From NCBI GenBank assembly GCA_950295325.1, contig OX485807.1:38904440-38968439 (forward strand): a stretch of 64,000 nucleotides of DNA, read 5' to 3'. Positions 1 to 11,557 of the stretch are shown here, in pieces. The translations under genes and the position numbers were made by a program. The number at the start of each line of letters is the position of its first letter. Within the stretch, counting starts at the first letter, position 1. Below the pieces are notes generated by a model that did not search any database, was not told the DNA's origin, and saw only the letters and a program-made list of their open reading frames with translations. This stretch comes from Polytrichum commune. Lineage: Eukaryota > Streptophyta > Polytrichopsida > Polytrichales > Polytrichaceae.

Positions 1-2434
1 GGCCAGTGATGGCCATGCACTCGCACATTCACTTTAACTACAATGTGCATGATGAATGCCCCCATCATCCCGTCCTCGTAGACTCCCTCCTTTATTACGT
101 TTTTACTCCAACAAAGTGTGCCTTCCCACATGCAAAGTGGAGGTGGACGTGGTGGGTCCCGCATGCGTAAATGGCTCGGGATGATTCTCCTTGTTGTCTT
201 TTTTTTAAAAGTTGTGGGATTTTGAGTTCGATACGGTGATGCGAATCCCATATACTTAAGTTCAAATCATTTCACTTGGGGAGATTCGAACATGCGACTT
301 GAGATTGGCATGATGGTGGTGGGTATATACCTTTAGTGTTCCTTGGACGGTTTTGGGCGCATGTTCAACTCGGTTTTGAAGTAAGTCTAGATTTATGCAT
401 GAAATTTGGACATAATGAGATTGTTTGCGTGCATTTTTACTGGCAAGCTTTATGATAGGAATAGCATAAATTGATTTTCGCTATGGACATTGCACTTCTT
501 CATTTGTGAACATGGTTTATTTGCATGCATTAAACTATCGTATCCATTACTCTGATGTGCTACGCCAAATCCCATGCCATATAATATATTTACTTTAGAA
601 AATTACTCACATTGACAAAGAGTGGTATATTGATGACTAACTTAAGTGATGTTTCTAGTTCTTTGGGCACTTTAGTGTAACCTTTCGTAAATAGTGTACA
701 TGCCACTATCTTCCTCCCCTCCCCCTTCCCCCTGAAAGCCCTTTATTGCTATTTCATCTCAATTGTGCCTCAATGCACTAATTTGGGGTCTTTGAAGCTA
801 ACTAAAATAATAGACAAACAAACTAAAAGCAATACACTCATAGCTACCAAGAATATCATGATGTTTTAGTTGGTTGAATGAGAAGTATGCTTGATTATGC
901 AACAATTCCCTCTTGCCATTTTGTAATTGACAAAAATTATATAGCAATCATCATTGGCCTCTTTTAGTAACATGAGTTCCCTAGTCTCTTAGATTGTTTT
1001 CTACATGGACATGACTCACATGAATCCACAAATATTGGGTTAGTCATATACCACTTGCTCTCATCTTAGCCACATCTGCTCATTTCTTCAAGGGAATCTT
1101 GCACGTTTCATTGTAGCCACATTGAAGGGGGAGGGGGGGGGGGGGGGCTAAAATAAAATTCCACTTGAAAACCAAATTCAACTCTAAAAGTTTTGAACTA
1201 AATAATGCATGCAGTCAAAAACATCTAAGTAGAGACGTTCCCTTCCAATTATGATCACCCACCCAATGATTTTGTTCCTTCTTTGTTTCCGTCGATTTAT
1301 TACGTTTAATATGTAGGTGGGACAAACCTAGATACCTCATAACATGTTGTTCTTACAAGCATGATATAGGTATATTGAAATCTACATAACTCAACATTGT
1401 ATCCCATTCTTGGTTGGACAATAGATCATTGCTCCATTTAGTTGTTTTGTAATATGTCAGTACCATGTTGTATGCGAGTCGGGAGCCGGCACCCTATAGA
1501 ACCCCATGGTACGGGCATGGAACCTACCTTTCAATCTTAAAAGTGCAAATTCAAAGAGGATGGTACAAATACCCAACTAGATGTCGCATATCTAGATAGA
1601 TGAACTACCATTCCCTCTGGGGTTGGCACATTGGCCTAGCTTTGCTGCCCCACAATTGTTTTTCGCCGTTGGGGAGGCAAGGCAGCCATGTGAGCAACTG
1701 TACAACACATCAAAAAAGTGGCTCCCGCCAAGGCAAGCCACTGCGTAGATTGTAGAATGTAGTAAGAACGCATACTACGTTTCACCCCAATGCTATAAAC
1801 ACATTGTCGGCGTTTAACCCGACGATGAATATAATCTTTTAACCACAAATGGTTATTGTCATGTTCAATTTTGTACTTTTAATTGTTTTAACCAAGGTCC
1901 TTCAAGGGCCACCCATGCTGTGGAAGCATGTGCCATGTGCCCAACCCTTCTAATTTACTTACTCTCCTTCCAATTTTGTTCCTTGTTTGTCCCCTTCTTT
2001 ATTTCTATTTCGGTCCTTTTTCCATAACTTTATTCAACCTCTCTCCTCTCCAAGTAGTAGTTAGGTTTTAGGGACAAGAGTGAAAACTTATAACATATTC
2101 ACCTTACGAGCACAATTATGCTAAAGACCTATATATATATAGCACAAACCTAACATCATACACCGGACATTGCATATGTCATCATTCAAAGAATTTTTTG
2201 TAACTTGACCATCTAGAACCTTGCATTGGAATTACATTTTGAGACTAAAGTATAAACTAAAGTGCATGGTACGGTCACCTAACTAGGTATAGTGCATGTA
2301 CATAAGTAGACGGGCGACTAACGAGACCTCTAACTTACCTTATTACTCTCCTTTCCATTCTCGTTCCTTGTCCATTTCCTTCTCTTTCCTTCTTTGTTTG
2401 CGACAAAATATCTTCAAAGGTACTGTACAAGTTA
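1..2434. other. Intergenic, no gene recognised
   Basis: No open frame here resembles a known protein. The stretch is AT-rich, with a long G tract at about 1129-1147. Near 205-345 there is a short segment with a tRNA B-box-like string on the minus strand (GTTCGAATC) and a T-rich edge. It could be an old SINE fragment, but no target-site duplication was seen, so it is not called as one. Confidence 0.5.
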
Positions 2435-2660
2435 CTACACTAGATATGATATTTAGTGTCGGCTTACTATTTGAAGTTACGCAAGGCTATATATCCTTTT
2501 ACTACTGATGTCATTTTTTTACCAAGCACAAATGATAATGTTCTATAATGTCCAAACTACCAATGTGACATTTGTTAACAAATTATGAGATATACAGTAA
2601 ATAGATATAGGTATGCCTCTCTGAGTTGGGTAGCAAGTTAAATAATTATCAATCACTTAT
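2435..2660. mobile_element. MITE family A, degenerate copy
   Basis: The left end begins CTACACTAGATATGATATTT and runs into a TTACTATTTGAAGTTACGCAA stretch shared with the copies near 11.3 kb and 49.7 kb. The right end is decayed; a TAGCAAGTTAAAT stretch resembles the inverted inner terminus. It is non-coding. Family membership is seen by direct comparison; assignment to a transposon superfamily is not possible by eye. Confidence 0.5.
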
Positions 2661-3440
2661 AAAGGAAGATGATTTCCACTTTAACCTCATCATTTTTTTC
2701 TACATCTCAACCTCTTTTATGAAACTGACAATGTGCGTGTTTCGCAATTGACACAATCTCCAATTCATTATAAACCAATTTACATTTCCCAAAAAAAGTC
2801 CCGTCTATTTCCGCATAATCCTACCACTTTCGTCTTGTCTCATATTGGAATGTGGAAACACAAAAACTTGAAAACTCAAGATCTACTAGTTGACTCGACT
2901 TCTCTCATGAATTTGCTGCACATAAGCAGAAAGCAAACCTCGCGGAGGTAATCATAATAACTTTGTCTACCATAACTAGTCATTCATCCACAAGCATAAG
3001 ATGGATAAAATAAGCTGACGTGTCTTTCATCCATGGAGATACGACACCATCCTTAAGTTTTACATTTTGTCCACGAGCTGATCCATTGTGTCCGATAACA
3101 ACTCAAAGTAGGTGGATGACGTGTCACTCCTGTGATTTATCAACCACTCTCCTCTCATTGGTTGTTTAGTCCCTTAAACTCTCAAAGGCCAAGATACACG
3201 TTTAGGTCTGTGTAGTCACATGTGCCTCATACCACCAACATATACGTTTGCATCATAATATTCTCATTCTGAACACGTGGACAATTAAAAAATTTGTGTG
3301 GACAATCCTAACCCTACAAAGCTTCCATCCATACAGTCAAGATCTACCCTAAGAGTTGTCGATGAGTTTCCTTAATAACCTTCCGAGTCAGAAATTACTC
3401 TTTATAATGGAAATTACTTTCAAGCGTTTCAATATAAGAC
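2661..3440. other. Intergenic, nothing recognised
   Basis: AT-rich sequence without a credible coding frame, RNA gene or clear repeat. A short open frame near 2733-2951 has no recognisable motif and is probably chance. Confidence 0.5.
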
Positions 3441-4080
3441 CAGTTTACATTTCAAAAAACACTTGAGAGTTTCCTCAGCTCTCCTCCCACTCTTGCCCTG
3501 TCTCAGACTGGAACGCGGGAACGCGAGAGCCCGGGAACACGGGAACACGGGAACGCGCACGGTGTTCACACTGGGTTGCGGCAGGGAGGGCGCGAGGGAG
3601 GAAGGGCCTTGTGAGCGGAGACTTGATTGCGCGAGGCATGGAGTTGCCAAGGGGCGTTGGGCCACCGCCATAGCCAAAAGCTGGTTTAGCTTTCTTCTCC
3701 CCTTCCGACGCCAATGGCACCCACATCCCGAGGGAGGGTCCTGTTTGCCTTCGCACCTTCCGATGCATCATGCTTATAACCATCGCCCCGCCGCTCACTC
3801 CGTTCGCCCCTGTCAGTAATAATAGTTTTTATCGGGAGCCATTGTTTATGCCCCTGCTCAAACCCCGGCTGAGCTGCCTCCCTTACTCTCATCAGCCCGC
3901 TGCCATTGTCGGTTCCAACATTTGGTTCGGAACAAGCGCGGCGTGGCACTGGAGTCATCGTGTGGAAAGGTGGAGTGGATCTATCAGTTTGTAACTTAGT
4001 AGTGGCTTCAGTTTCTCTGTTTCCAATAATCGGCTAGCCTTTTCGGAGGCTTAAGTAAAGAGTATGTAGTCAGTCAGTCA
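3440..4080 (+). promoter_or_regulatory. GC/CpG-rich block upstream of the SMI1/KNR4 gene
   Basis: This segment is clearly richer in G, C and CpG than its surroundings and lies 1.2-1.8 kb upstream of the start codon of the SMI1/KNR4-domain gene. Around 3510-3558 it has a short tandem run of GGGAACGCG/GGGAACACG-like units. Several overlapping frames of 70-118 codons open on both strands, as expected in GC-rich DNA, and none has recognisable protein features. It could be a promoter or first-exon region of the downstream gene, or a decayed insertion. The regulatory label is inference. Confidence 0.3.
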
Positions 4081-4110
4081 GTCAGTCTCTCTCTCTCTCT
4101 CTCTCTCTGG
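4072..4110. repeat. Microsatellite: CAGT then CT repeats
   Basis: About four CAGT units pass directly into about eleven CT units. Pyrimidine-rich CT tracts are common around plant transcription starts and in 5' leaders, which fits the position upstream of the first gene. Such a role is inferred. Confidence 0.75.
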
Positions 4111-4874
4111 GGGTCGGATCCTGTGCACTATTTTCGGCAGCGTATTTGCACGGGATCTGTATAATCGTTTCCGAGGTTTGGTTCGATTTTGTTGTTTAGT
4201 TTTTTTGGTAGTTAAAATTTCTTTTTTCATCATTTTAGTTTGGTGCGGAAAAGACTAAGTTCTGTGGAGGTTGGAGATCTCTTTGTCCTCCGTAACTTTC
4301 AGCCCTGATTGCTGAGAATAGGTGCGGTGTTGTGTGCCTTTCTTCTTGCCGGGGGGCCACCGGTGTCAGAGCGTGTTGAGAGTTGAGACGCGGTACCTTT
4401 TATTCTGCAGTGCGAGCGCGACAATGACCTTTTGGTCGGGGATAAACATCTTTGCAAAGCTTGTCGGGGATCATTGCAACCTGATTATTCCGAGGAGCCT
4501 GAGACAACCTTTTCTCTATGCTTTGGTGCCGTGTTTTTGTCTTTTCACCAAACACAATCATTGTGACTATTCTCTTGCCTGAGGGATCCTGATTCTTGAT
4601 TCTCGATTCTTGATTTTGAACCTTGCCACCGTGCCACCTCGCTAAATTTACATGCATCCCAGGTGCTTTACATTCTCCGTCCTGCTATGGGAAGCAGACA
4701 ATGAGAGCGAGCTTTTCAGCAACTGAGTCATTGTGGTCTGTTTTGAAGCTTATTCATTGCAATTTGTGACTGCATTGATTGATTGTCCCATGATTTCCTA
4801 TCCTACACGGATGCAAGTGTTGAGATTGTAGTACTTTACCGGAAGCGGTGGGAGAGCGCATATAGACTGGTAGT

Positions 4875-5323
4875 TTATACGCAGCCTGAGAAACCGAGAG
4901 CACAAAATTACATACAGCCACCTGAGCAGGCTTCCTGTATACCCTGTAGTTAGCTCGCGAAGCCGCAGTTGAGTAGTTCTCCAATTTGAGGCTCGTGAGA
5001 AGCAATCAGAAGACAGAAGAAACTTAGAGCACAAATTTCTTTTACCTCTTCGGCACCAATGTTGCCACAATGCTTGATGCTGAGTGGAGATCAAGGGATA
5101 AGTAGCCTTAGAAGCCGAGAAAAAAAATCCGTGGACAGTGACCCTGAATAGTAGTTCTCTTTCACAGTTCGTAGCTAGCTTGAGAAGCAGCAGTTGAGCA
5201 GTTTTTCAAATTGAGGCTTGTGAGAAGCAACCAGAAGGCAAAAGAGGTTTAGAGAGCAATTTTTCATTTGACGCTTAGGTATCAATGTTGCCACAATGCT
5301 GGATGTGGAGCAGAGATCAGGGG
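4875..5323 (+). repeat. Tandem duplication (~225 bp) of leader and start-codon region
   Basis: Two diverged copies lie head to tail, roughly 4875-5098 and 5103-5323. They align through CAGTTGAG, ATTTGAGGCT, GTGAGAAGCAA and the string AATGTTGCCACAATGCT. The second copy ends in the first 28 nucleotides of the SMI1/KNR4 coding sequence, so the first copy carries a duplicated start codon and first codons (at 5070). That upstream version hits a stop after 11 codons. The copies differ by scattered substitutions and small indels, so the event is not recent. Confidence 0.85.
5059..5151 (+). promoter_or_regulatory. Candidate upstream ORFs created by the duplication
   Basis: If the leader is transcribed without an intron here, the first repeat copy offers two short frames. 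One is a 30-codon frame opening at 5059. The other is an 11-codon frame at 5070-5105 (MLDAEWRSRDK) that mimics the true N-terminus MLDVEQRSGE. The second copy keeps the equivalent of the 5059 ATG at 5285, where a 15-codon frame (5285-5332) overlaps the main start at 5296 out of frame. Such frames generally lower translation of the main frame; here this is inferred, with no transcript evidence. Confidence 0.4.
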
Positions 5324-7293
5324 AACTTTTGAGAGGAACTTTGACGCAGCATCAAGCTCATGCTGCAGGGCTGAAGCGTCTTTCTGCCAGGGCAAGTGCG
5401 GGCCCCTCTACTCCACCGGGAACTAGGCGTGTTTTCTTCTCCTTCTCTGCTTATGCGCGCAGTGTAATCGAGCATTTGAAGAAGCGTGATGTGCCTATTG
5501 CGGAAGGTCTCTCCGATGAAGAGTTTGAGCGGATAGAAGCTACTTTTGGCTTCACTTTCCCACCTGATTTGAAAGGAATCCTCCAAGAAGGGCTTCCCGT
5601 GGGAACAGGATTTCCCAATTGGCGGACCGGAAATCTGGAGCAACTTCGTATGCGCGTCAATCTTCCCATCCTTGGTATTCTGCATGAGGTGGCGAATTCG
5701 AAGTTTTGGTGGAAACCCTGGGGCACTCGTCCTCTGGAAATTGATCATGCAGTCAAAACCGCGCGCTCTGCTTTGCGCAGATTCCCAATTCTGGTCCCAA
5801 TGTACGGCCATTGTTACATACCCTCTTCACCCAACCTCGCGGGTAACCCTGTTTTCTTCGTTTACCAGAAAAACGTGGTTTACTGTGGGTACGACGTGGC
5901 CGATTTTTTCGAGCGGGAAGCCTTTCTTGCTCATGACTGCGATCCTCCGCTTGATTTCAACAATTGGAGCGAAGATATAGGTAGCGGAAGAAGCGTCACT
6001 AGCAATGGGAGCGGAGATCATAGACGAGGAGAGCTGTATCAAACAGACGTCGATTCTGTGCATCGAAGTTCGCATTCTTCGTCAGCCACAGATCTGTCGG
6101 AAGCCTCCGGGTCTGGGAATTCAGACGGACAAGGGGAGACATGGGGCCGTAATTTGGACGTTCTTGCCAAAAATGCAGAGTTTCTTGGTAGTCCGCGGAA
6201 GAAAGGGAAGCCTCCTAGCAGGTTGGGGCGGTCGAGATCAGGGAGCTCAAGCCAACATCTAAAGTCGTCCCGAGAGTTGGACGGTAAGTTACAAGAATTC
6301 GATTCCCCACGAGCTTCAGACTGCCAGGATGATATACTCAGGTACAAGCAGATTATTGAGAAACCCCTGCCTACAAAAACATTGATAAATCTGTCGATGG
6401 TGATGCCCCCATGGGCTGCTCGTACTCCTCGTCGGATTGAATTCTGGAGCGACCTTGCTGAGAAGCAACAAAAACAATGTGGCGTTGCTCCTGGGGAAGC
6501 TGGCCTATTCTCTCCTCGGAAAGCGGACGATGATGTGACGCAAGAAGCTGCTCCAAGCCCGGTCAAGAAACATTTGGACGTGAAGGAGCGGAGCTCAGGA
6601 AAGTCATCAAAGTGGCTGACCGGGTATTTGGAGGAGATGTCTCTTGTTCTTAGAGAGGGCGGGTGGAGAGAGGATGATATATCAGACATGATGGATTCCA
6701 AGTCTCCACCTGAACTTTGGAACCAACAATTGGATGCCCAGGTGAGACATTCCATCTTGTATGTTGGCCTACTTCTCTTGGTCCTCGCATATTGAAATCT
6801 GAATCCTAGTACAGTATATATTTACCCATCTTCGTTACTCCTGGTATGGCTTACTACCTTATTTCATAATTTTCATTGCATAGTTATGTTTACAGATTCT
6901 CAGAGGTGACATGTATTTGTTAGTTATCTCTATTATTTTTCAAAACAGCACATAACCATAGCCACAAATCTAGTGACTTGCACATTGCCCGGGTTTCTGT
7001 GGTTCAATTGTATCTCAATTGCAGTCCAGTGTATTTCAATTTCTGTAGTTCAATGGGTTGCAGCTGGTAAGAACAAAATGTATGTTTCTTTTACTATCCC
7101 TATGGCTACTGATCAAACAGCTTATATACTATTGGTTAGGTTTATACTTATGTATTACTTTCATTGGGTGCAGGCAGTTTTGGTGACCTTAGCCAGGGAA
7201 GTGGAGTTACTCTCTACGTCACTGAAAAAGGCTGGTTGGAGCGTTCCTGATGTAACCGAGACTATGAAGATGGGTCTAAGTGCTGTTTGGTGA
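5296..7293 (+). CDS. SMI1/KNR4-domain protein (plant type), two exons
   Basis: Exons 5296-6741 and 7174-7293 join in phase 0 (CAG|GTGAGA donor, GTGCAG acceptor) to give 521 residues. The N-terminus MLDVEQRSGE, followed by AGLKRLSARA at 24-33, matches the start seen in plant homologues, which supports this ATG. The SMI1/KNR4 core covers about residues 45-215: GLSDEEFERIEATFGFTFPP at 71-90, the GLPVG.GFPNWR motif at 99-110, and CYIPSSPNLAGNPVFFV at 173-189. A serine-rich low-complexity region follows, then a conserved C-terminal part (WLTGYLEEMSLVLREGGW) continuing into exon 2. Without splicing, exon 1 would run 17 codons into the intron to a stop. Yeast Smi1/Knr4 is a cell-wall signalling scaffold; the plant proteins have no settled function. 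No transmembrane segment or targeting peptide is evident, so a soluble protein is expected. Family call is firm; function is unknown. Confidence 0.9.
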
Positions 7294-8470
7294 TAAAACC
7301 ATATCATGGCCAGACTCTTGCCATGCGCTTGAGACGTCTCCTATAGTGCCTGCCCTTTGGATCATCATCAGGGCGAGGGGAAATTTTCAGCTTCTCTGCT
7401 ACTCGTAAGTAGTTGTTAACCATTGGCATTGCGGAGTGGAAGACAACGAGGAGAGGTTTATTTTTATCGCTTCAACAGGCAAAAGACCGGTTTTCAGGGA
7501 AACAATTTAAGCTGCAAGAAACCTTGTGGTCACACCGTCTATAATTTATTTCCTTGAAGACCTGTTGCATCTCAAGAAATGCAGGAGTGGATTGCAGATC
7601 ATGCAGGTGTGGAATTGATACCCTGATGATTGATTTTAGCAAATAGTTGAATTTATTTCCCCAAAGGAGTGGATCTTCATCAGCACTTGTGTATTATACA
7701 TCATCGACTATGTTCGTGGAGACATCATGGAAGCATTCACCTGCCCATCCATCATAGATCTCTGGCATGTCTTATCAATTTTGTATTTCTTTCTGTACAA
7801 TTCTGTGCTGGATGAGGAAGTCGTCAGCTTAAATTTCCACAAATGGAACTGATTCTGAAGTGTGCTCCATCATTAAGATATAGACTGATATGTTAGGTGG
7901 GTGTTTGATAGTTTTTACCACTTTGGGTGGTTATTACATACCCCATGAGAGTTTTGCAGGAACTCAGGTGAGCTCTCACAAGTCAGTTGGGGATTAGAGA
8001 GCCCATTTTAGAAACGAGCTGCCCTACATTTGGGCATGAGTTCATCCCAATAAGATTGGTTTCAGGGCATGTACAGCATAGACATGTGGTATTCTTCATA
8101 CTTGGAATTATTGCGGCATCAGTCATGTTAATAAATCAAGTTCAAGTTTAGATACACATTGAGCACATTCCTTTTAATTCTGATTTTTTCTTTGAATGAT
8201 AAAACTGGTCTTCTGTTAGTTCCAGCTATTATCAGATGCCTGCCTTGTTCAGCTTGCTCTACCTTATTGTTGTTCTGCTGATCCCCCAGCACTCTCCTGT
8301 GTTTTTCTCTTTGAGTTCTCCTGTGCTCTTGTATTCTCTTGTGATCTCCTTCGCCAATCTCCAGTGGTAATTTAATGGTGTCCAGGCAATCACAGTTGTT
8401 CATGATTCTTATCATTAAGGTAGAGGGTGCATGCACCTCCTAATCCTGTAACTGGAGCACACCTTAAACC
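7294..8470. other. 3' flank of the SMI1/KNR4 gene
   Basis: AT-rich sequence after the stop codon, presumably 3' UTR then intergenic. No further exon, RNA gene or repeat is recognised. Confidence 0.5.
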
Positions 8471-8483
8471 GATTGAATGTCTC

Positions 8484-8770
8484 CAGTTCAAAGCGGAGGT
8501 GGATTTGGGTGAACAATGGGGTGGTTGTGGGACAATGCGGGATTAGATTTGGGCAAGTGTCGGAATGGAGCAATGGGTGGAGAATTTGTATGTTTTATTG
8601 TGTCCCGCATGTAAAAGTTAGAAGAGTTTTGATTTTTTAAAAATGGGTGGAGTGTTGGTTTTAGTGTGGGAGTGGTTTGGGCAAAAGGTGGGATTGGTTT
8701 TGGGCGAAAATTGGGGCCAATTTTGGGTGACTGTTGGGACACTTTTGGGAGTTGTATGTTGTGGAAAAAG
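8484..8770. repeat. G-rich low-complexity tract (TTTGGG-like)
   Basis: The plus strand repeats short TTTGGG, TTGTGGG and TTTTGGG clusters, densest at 8643-8755. Closely spaced GGG runs could form G-quadruplexes on the plus strand. Minus-strand translation gives only Pro/Asn/His-rich low complexity, so it is not regarded as a gene. Confidence 0.5.
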
Positions 8771-10330
8771 TGTGTCTAGGGGAGGATTTAGTAAGTTAAG
8801 GATAACTGATTTAATTTTTTTTATAGTATATTCATATTATTTTTTGGGAATTGTTAAATCAACCACGTAGTTTGTTAAAACCACCATAGAGACGAGTTAC
8901 GTGGTTCATGACTTGTCAAAATTAGATTCACAACATGAAGAGGAGCAAGGTATTAACTTTGTGTTAATTTGAATAAACTTTGTCAACTTGGATGACAAGT
9001 CAGAGCCTAGTTGACGCCTTATGTACTGACTGTGGTTGTTTTAACCAATGTGTGGTTGATTTAACAAACTCCTACTTTTATTTCTACCATGTCTAAGCCA
9101 ATCATGCATACCATAAATCCAAATGGACTCCTAAAATAGGTTGAATCGCATAAAGTGTCGATTTTAGCACTCTCTACGTTGGTAGTCACTAAGATCATGT
9201 CAATACAAACCCATGTAAACCCTTACTGCCGATTTGTAGGGGACTTTCAACATAATAGGCTTTCGCGTGTTCTCATTGTCACCATTTTAGAGGAGCTCTC
9301 TCCCCTCTAAAGCCTTCCGCCCCTTCCACAATTCAACATTTAGAAGGGTGAGTTCCAACTCCTCTATAACTCTTGATAGCAACTGTGAATGATGTCATGT
9401 AATATGTGATTGGTGGCATGACTTCTTTAGGAATGTTTGCTAAATAAATGTTGTCGTTCCAATGAGATTAAAATCTATGCCCAAAATGTATTACCAGTTC
9501 CAAATTCACAATACCTAATTGCTCTATACCAAAATTCCTTTATTGCTTGAGCCTATACCCTCGATTTCACCACTCATTAATGATCATGTTTTCTTTCTAT
9601 GATTTTTCATAGCATCCTAAGCATATCCTTGACCTCCCCCCTCTTTTTGGATTTTTTTCCCCACCATAAATTACTTGTAGTAAATCTAGAGCACGACTCC
9701 ACTACTAAGCCAAAATCATAACATATATAAAATGATGGACACTAAATCCCGTAAAGGGAAGTCTCAGTGCTAGGACTCGCCTCCCTCCCCATATATCCCC
9801 AAACTCACAAGCAAACACAACATGCTAGAATGAAATCGAATTTTCTTAAAGAGAAAATCACTTGTCTCTTTCCTAGGATAAGGTCAAGAAAAATCTCCCC
9901 ATGTATGTTCATGTGTTTTAGGTCCGCTTTACATGAGGAGTCAAGGCCAATTTGTGGCTTCGGCTTGTGTCCACGATTGGTCTAATCCACTAAATCAACT
10001 CCAAGGCCTATACATGAGGGAGTCAAGACCATCCTTTGAACTTCATATTCTAATGAGGTGAAATTATATTCTAATACACTAAAGACCAAAATCTGATACG
10101 GTCGGAGGAAAAAAAATCAGCTTGGGCCAAACCCAATTTGCTTTCTTGATGCCGTGTTAGAGCTTCCTCCCTTCTAGGCCCAAGTCAATATTTCGTGGAG
10201 AAATGCCTTCATATGTTGAAGGCCGGCCTCGACCCCTCATGTGAAGCGGACCTTAGCTAGGTCCATTTCAACGGACCGACCTTCAAAGTGACAATCCCAA
10301 AATTCACTCGTGCATTCATACCCAAGTGAT
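8771..10330. other. Intergenic, nothing recognised
   Basis: No credible gene. The open frame near 9767-9985 has no motif. No clear repeat termini were found. Confidence 0.45.
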
Positions 10331-11240
10331 TGTATTTCAATACGAGAATCACACAACTGAACTTTCCGCAACCGAACCAAAATTGCTATTCAGATGTGCA
10401 TTTGGAACAGTGTGACAACACTTCAACAATGAAATGACATTGATTTCAAAGTCCGGGAAGTCAAAAGGCGAACGGGAGTCAAAGTACATCAAGATGGTTT
10501 CAAAACGGCTCAGTGTTTGGCAACGTTGCGGTAGCTTGCATGAGATAGACGCTAACATCAACTTGCTGGTCCAACTGAAAGAAATACTTAACAAGCTCCC
10601 TAATCATACTACATCCTCAAATAACGATGCAAACTTATCTCTAACGGGGTGTAGTGTCCGGCACGCAAGTGAGAAGCGTCAATGATCAGACGATTTCAGT
10701 CACGAGCAGTACGATTCGCATGCAAGTGAGAAGTGTCAAGTATCAGACGATTTCAGTCGCGAGGGGTACGATTCGCATGCAAAGTTGTGCCTCCCAACGC
10801 ACATTAATTGTTGCGCATTCATCGTCTTTCATCAAACACCTGTGCTCTCGCGACTAAGAATTGCCTCGGGCGAACGAAAAGCTCTCCTCCACACTCGCAA
10901 TGGTGCATCGTGCAAAACACCACCGCCCAAGTTGGGCGGCGGCTGCTCAATTGGATTGGATCGGTCTCACGGCAATTGTTGATACCCTGAGTGTGCAAGC
11001 ATGCTTGTACGGAATCCAAGACACTTACTGGCAAATTCATTCTTCACAACGGGAGCGATGCGGAAATCGAAGGATTCAAGCGTCAATTGCTGGAGCAACA
11101 ATTGCTCAACCGATGCACGAACCCATTTGAAGGAGGCCTCTCCCCATTTCGGGGACGATGCTGATCCAAATCTCTCTCTTCTTGCATCTGTGCACTCTAC
11201 TATCGATTCAAGCGCGAGGATTCTTTGAATTTCTCATCAG
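10331..11240. other. GC-richer block with short unassigned frames
   Basis: Base composition rises above the flanks and several frames of 60-90 codons open, including an ATG frame at 10434-10685 (KYIKMVSKRLSVWQRCGSL within it). None is recognised. The block could be a decayed gene fragment or an inserted element. No splice structure could be built. Confidence 0.25.
10665..10778. repeat. Tandem duplication, 57-bp unit
   Basis: Two adjacent copies begin GCAAGTGAGAAG at 10665 and 10722. Both contain ATCAGACGATTTCAGTC and end in ACGATTCGCATGC. The copies differ at only a few positions. No function is apparent. Confidence 0.85.
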
Positions 11241-11322
11241 TCTTTGAATTATGGTTTTTGTTGTTCCAAGAAAATGCACTCATGAGTGCATGAGTGAGTT
11301 TCTCGATCGTGAACTTCCAAGG

Positions 11323-11557
11323 CTAGTACACTGGATATTGGAATTAGTGTACCTTGCTATTTGGAGTTACAAAATGCTATATACCTTTTTTTTGTTATTA
11401 ATGTAAAATTTTGAACCAAGTAAATAGGTTAATGTTTGGTAATACTCAAACGACCAACTTGACCTTTATTGGCAAAATATGAGATATACCCTAAATAGTT
11501 ATAGCACCGCGTAATTTCAAATAGTAAGTGACACTAAATACAATATTTTGTGTAGTG
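11323..11557. mobile_element. MITE family A, full-length copy
   Basis: About 235 bp with inverted ends of roughly 55 bp. The left end runs through AGTGTACCTTGCTATTTGGA and ACAAAATGCTATA. The right end, inverted, reads ACACAAAATATTG, AGTGTCACTTACTATTTGAA and GCGGTGCTATA. The interior is AT-rich and non-coding, so any movement must have depended on a transposase elsewhere. Confidence 0.75.

Noticed and set aside
205-345. tRNA gene or intact SINE
   Set aside because: A B-box-like string is present but there is no cloverleaf, no clear A box and no target-site duplication.
3463-3819. 118-codon plus frame and overlapping minus frames in the GC-rich block
   Set aside because: Frames open on both strands at once, as expected from GC-rich DNA, with low-complexity translations and no family resemblance.
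6039-6755. 238-codon minus-strand frame inside the SMI1/KNR4 exon
   Set aside because: It is the shadow of the strongly supported plus-strand exon; its translation has no motif.
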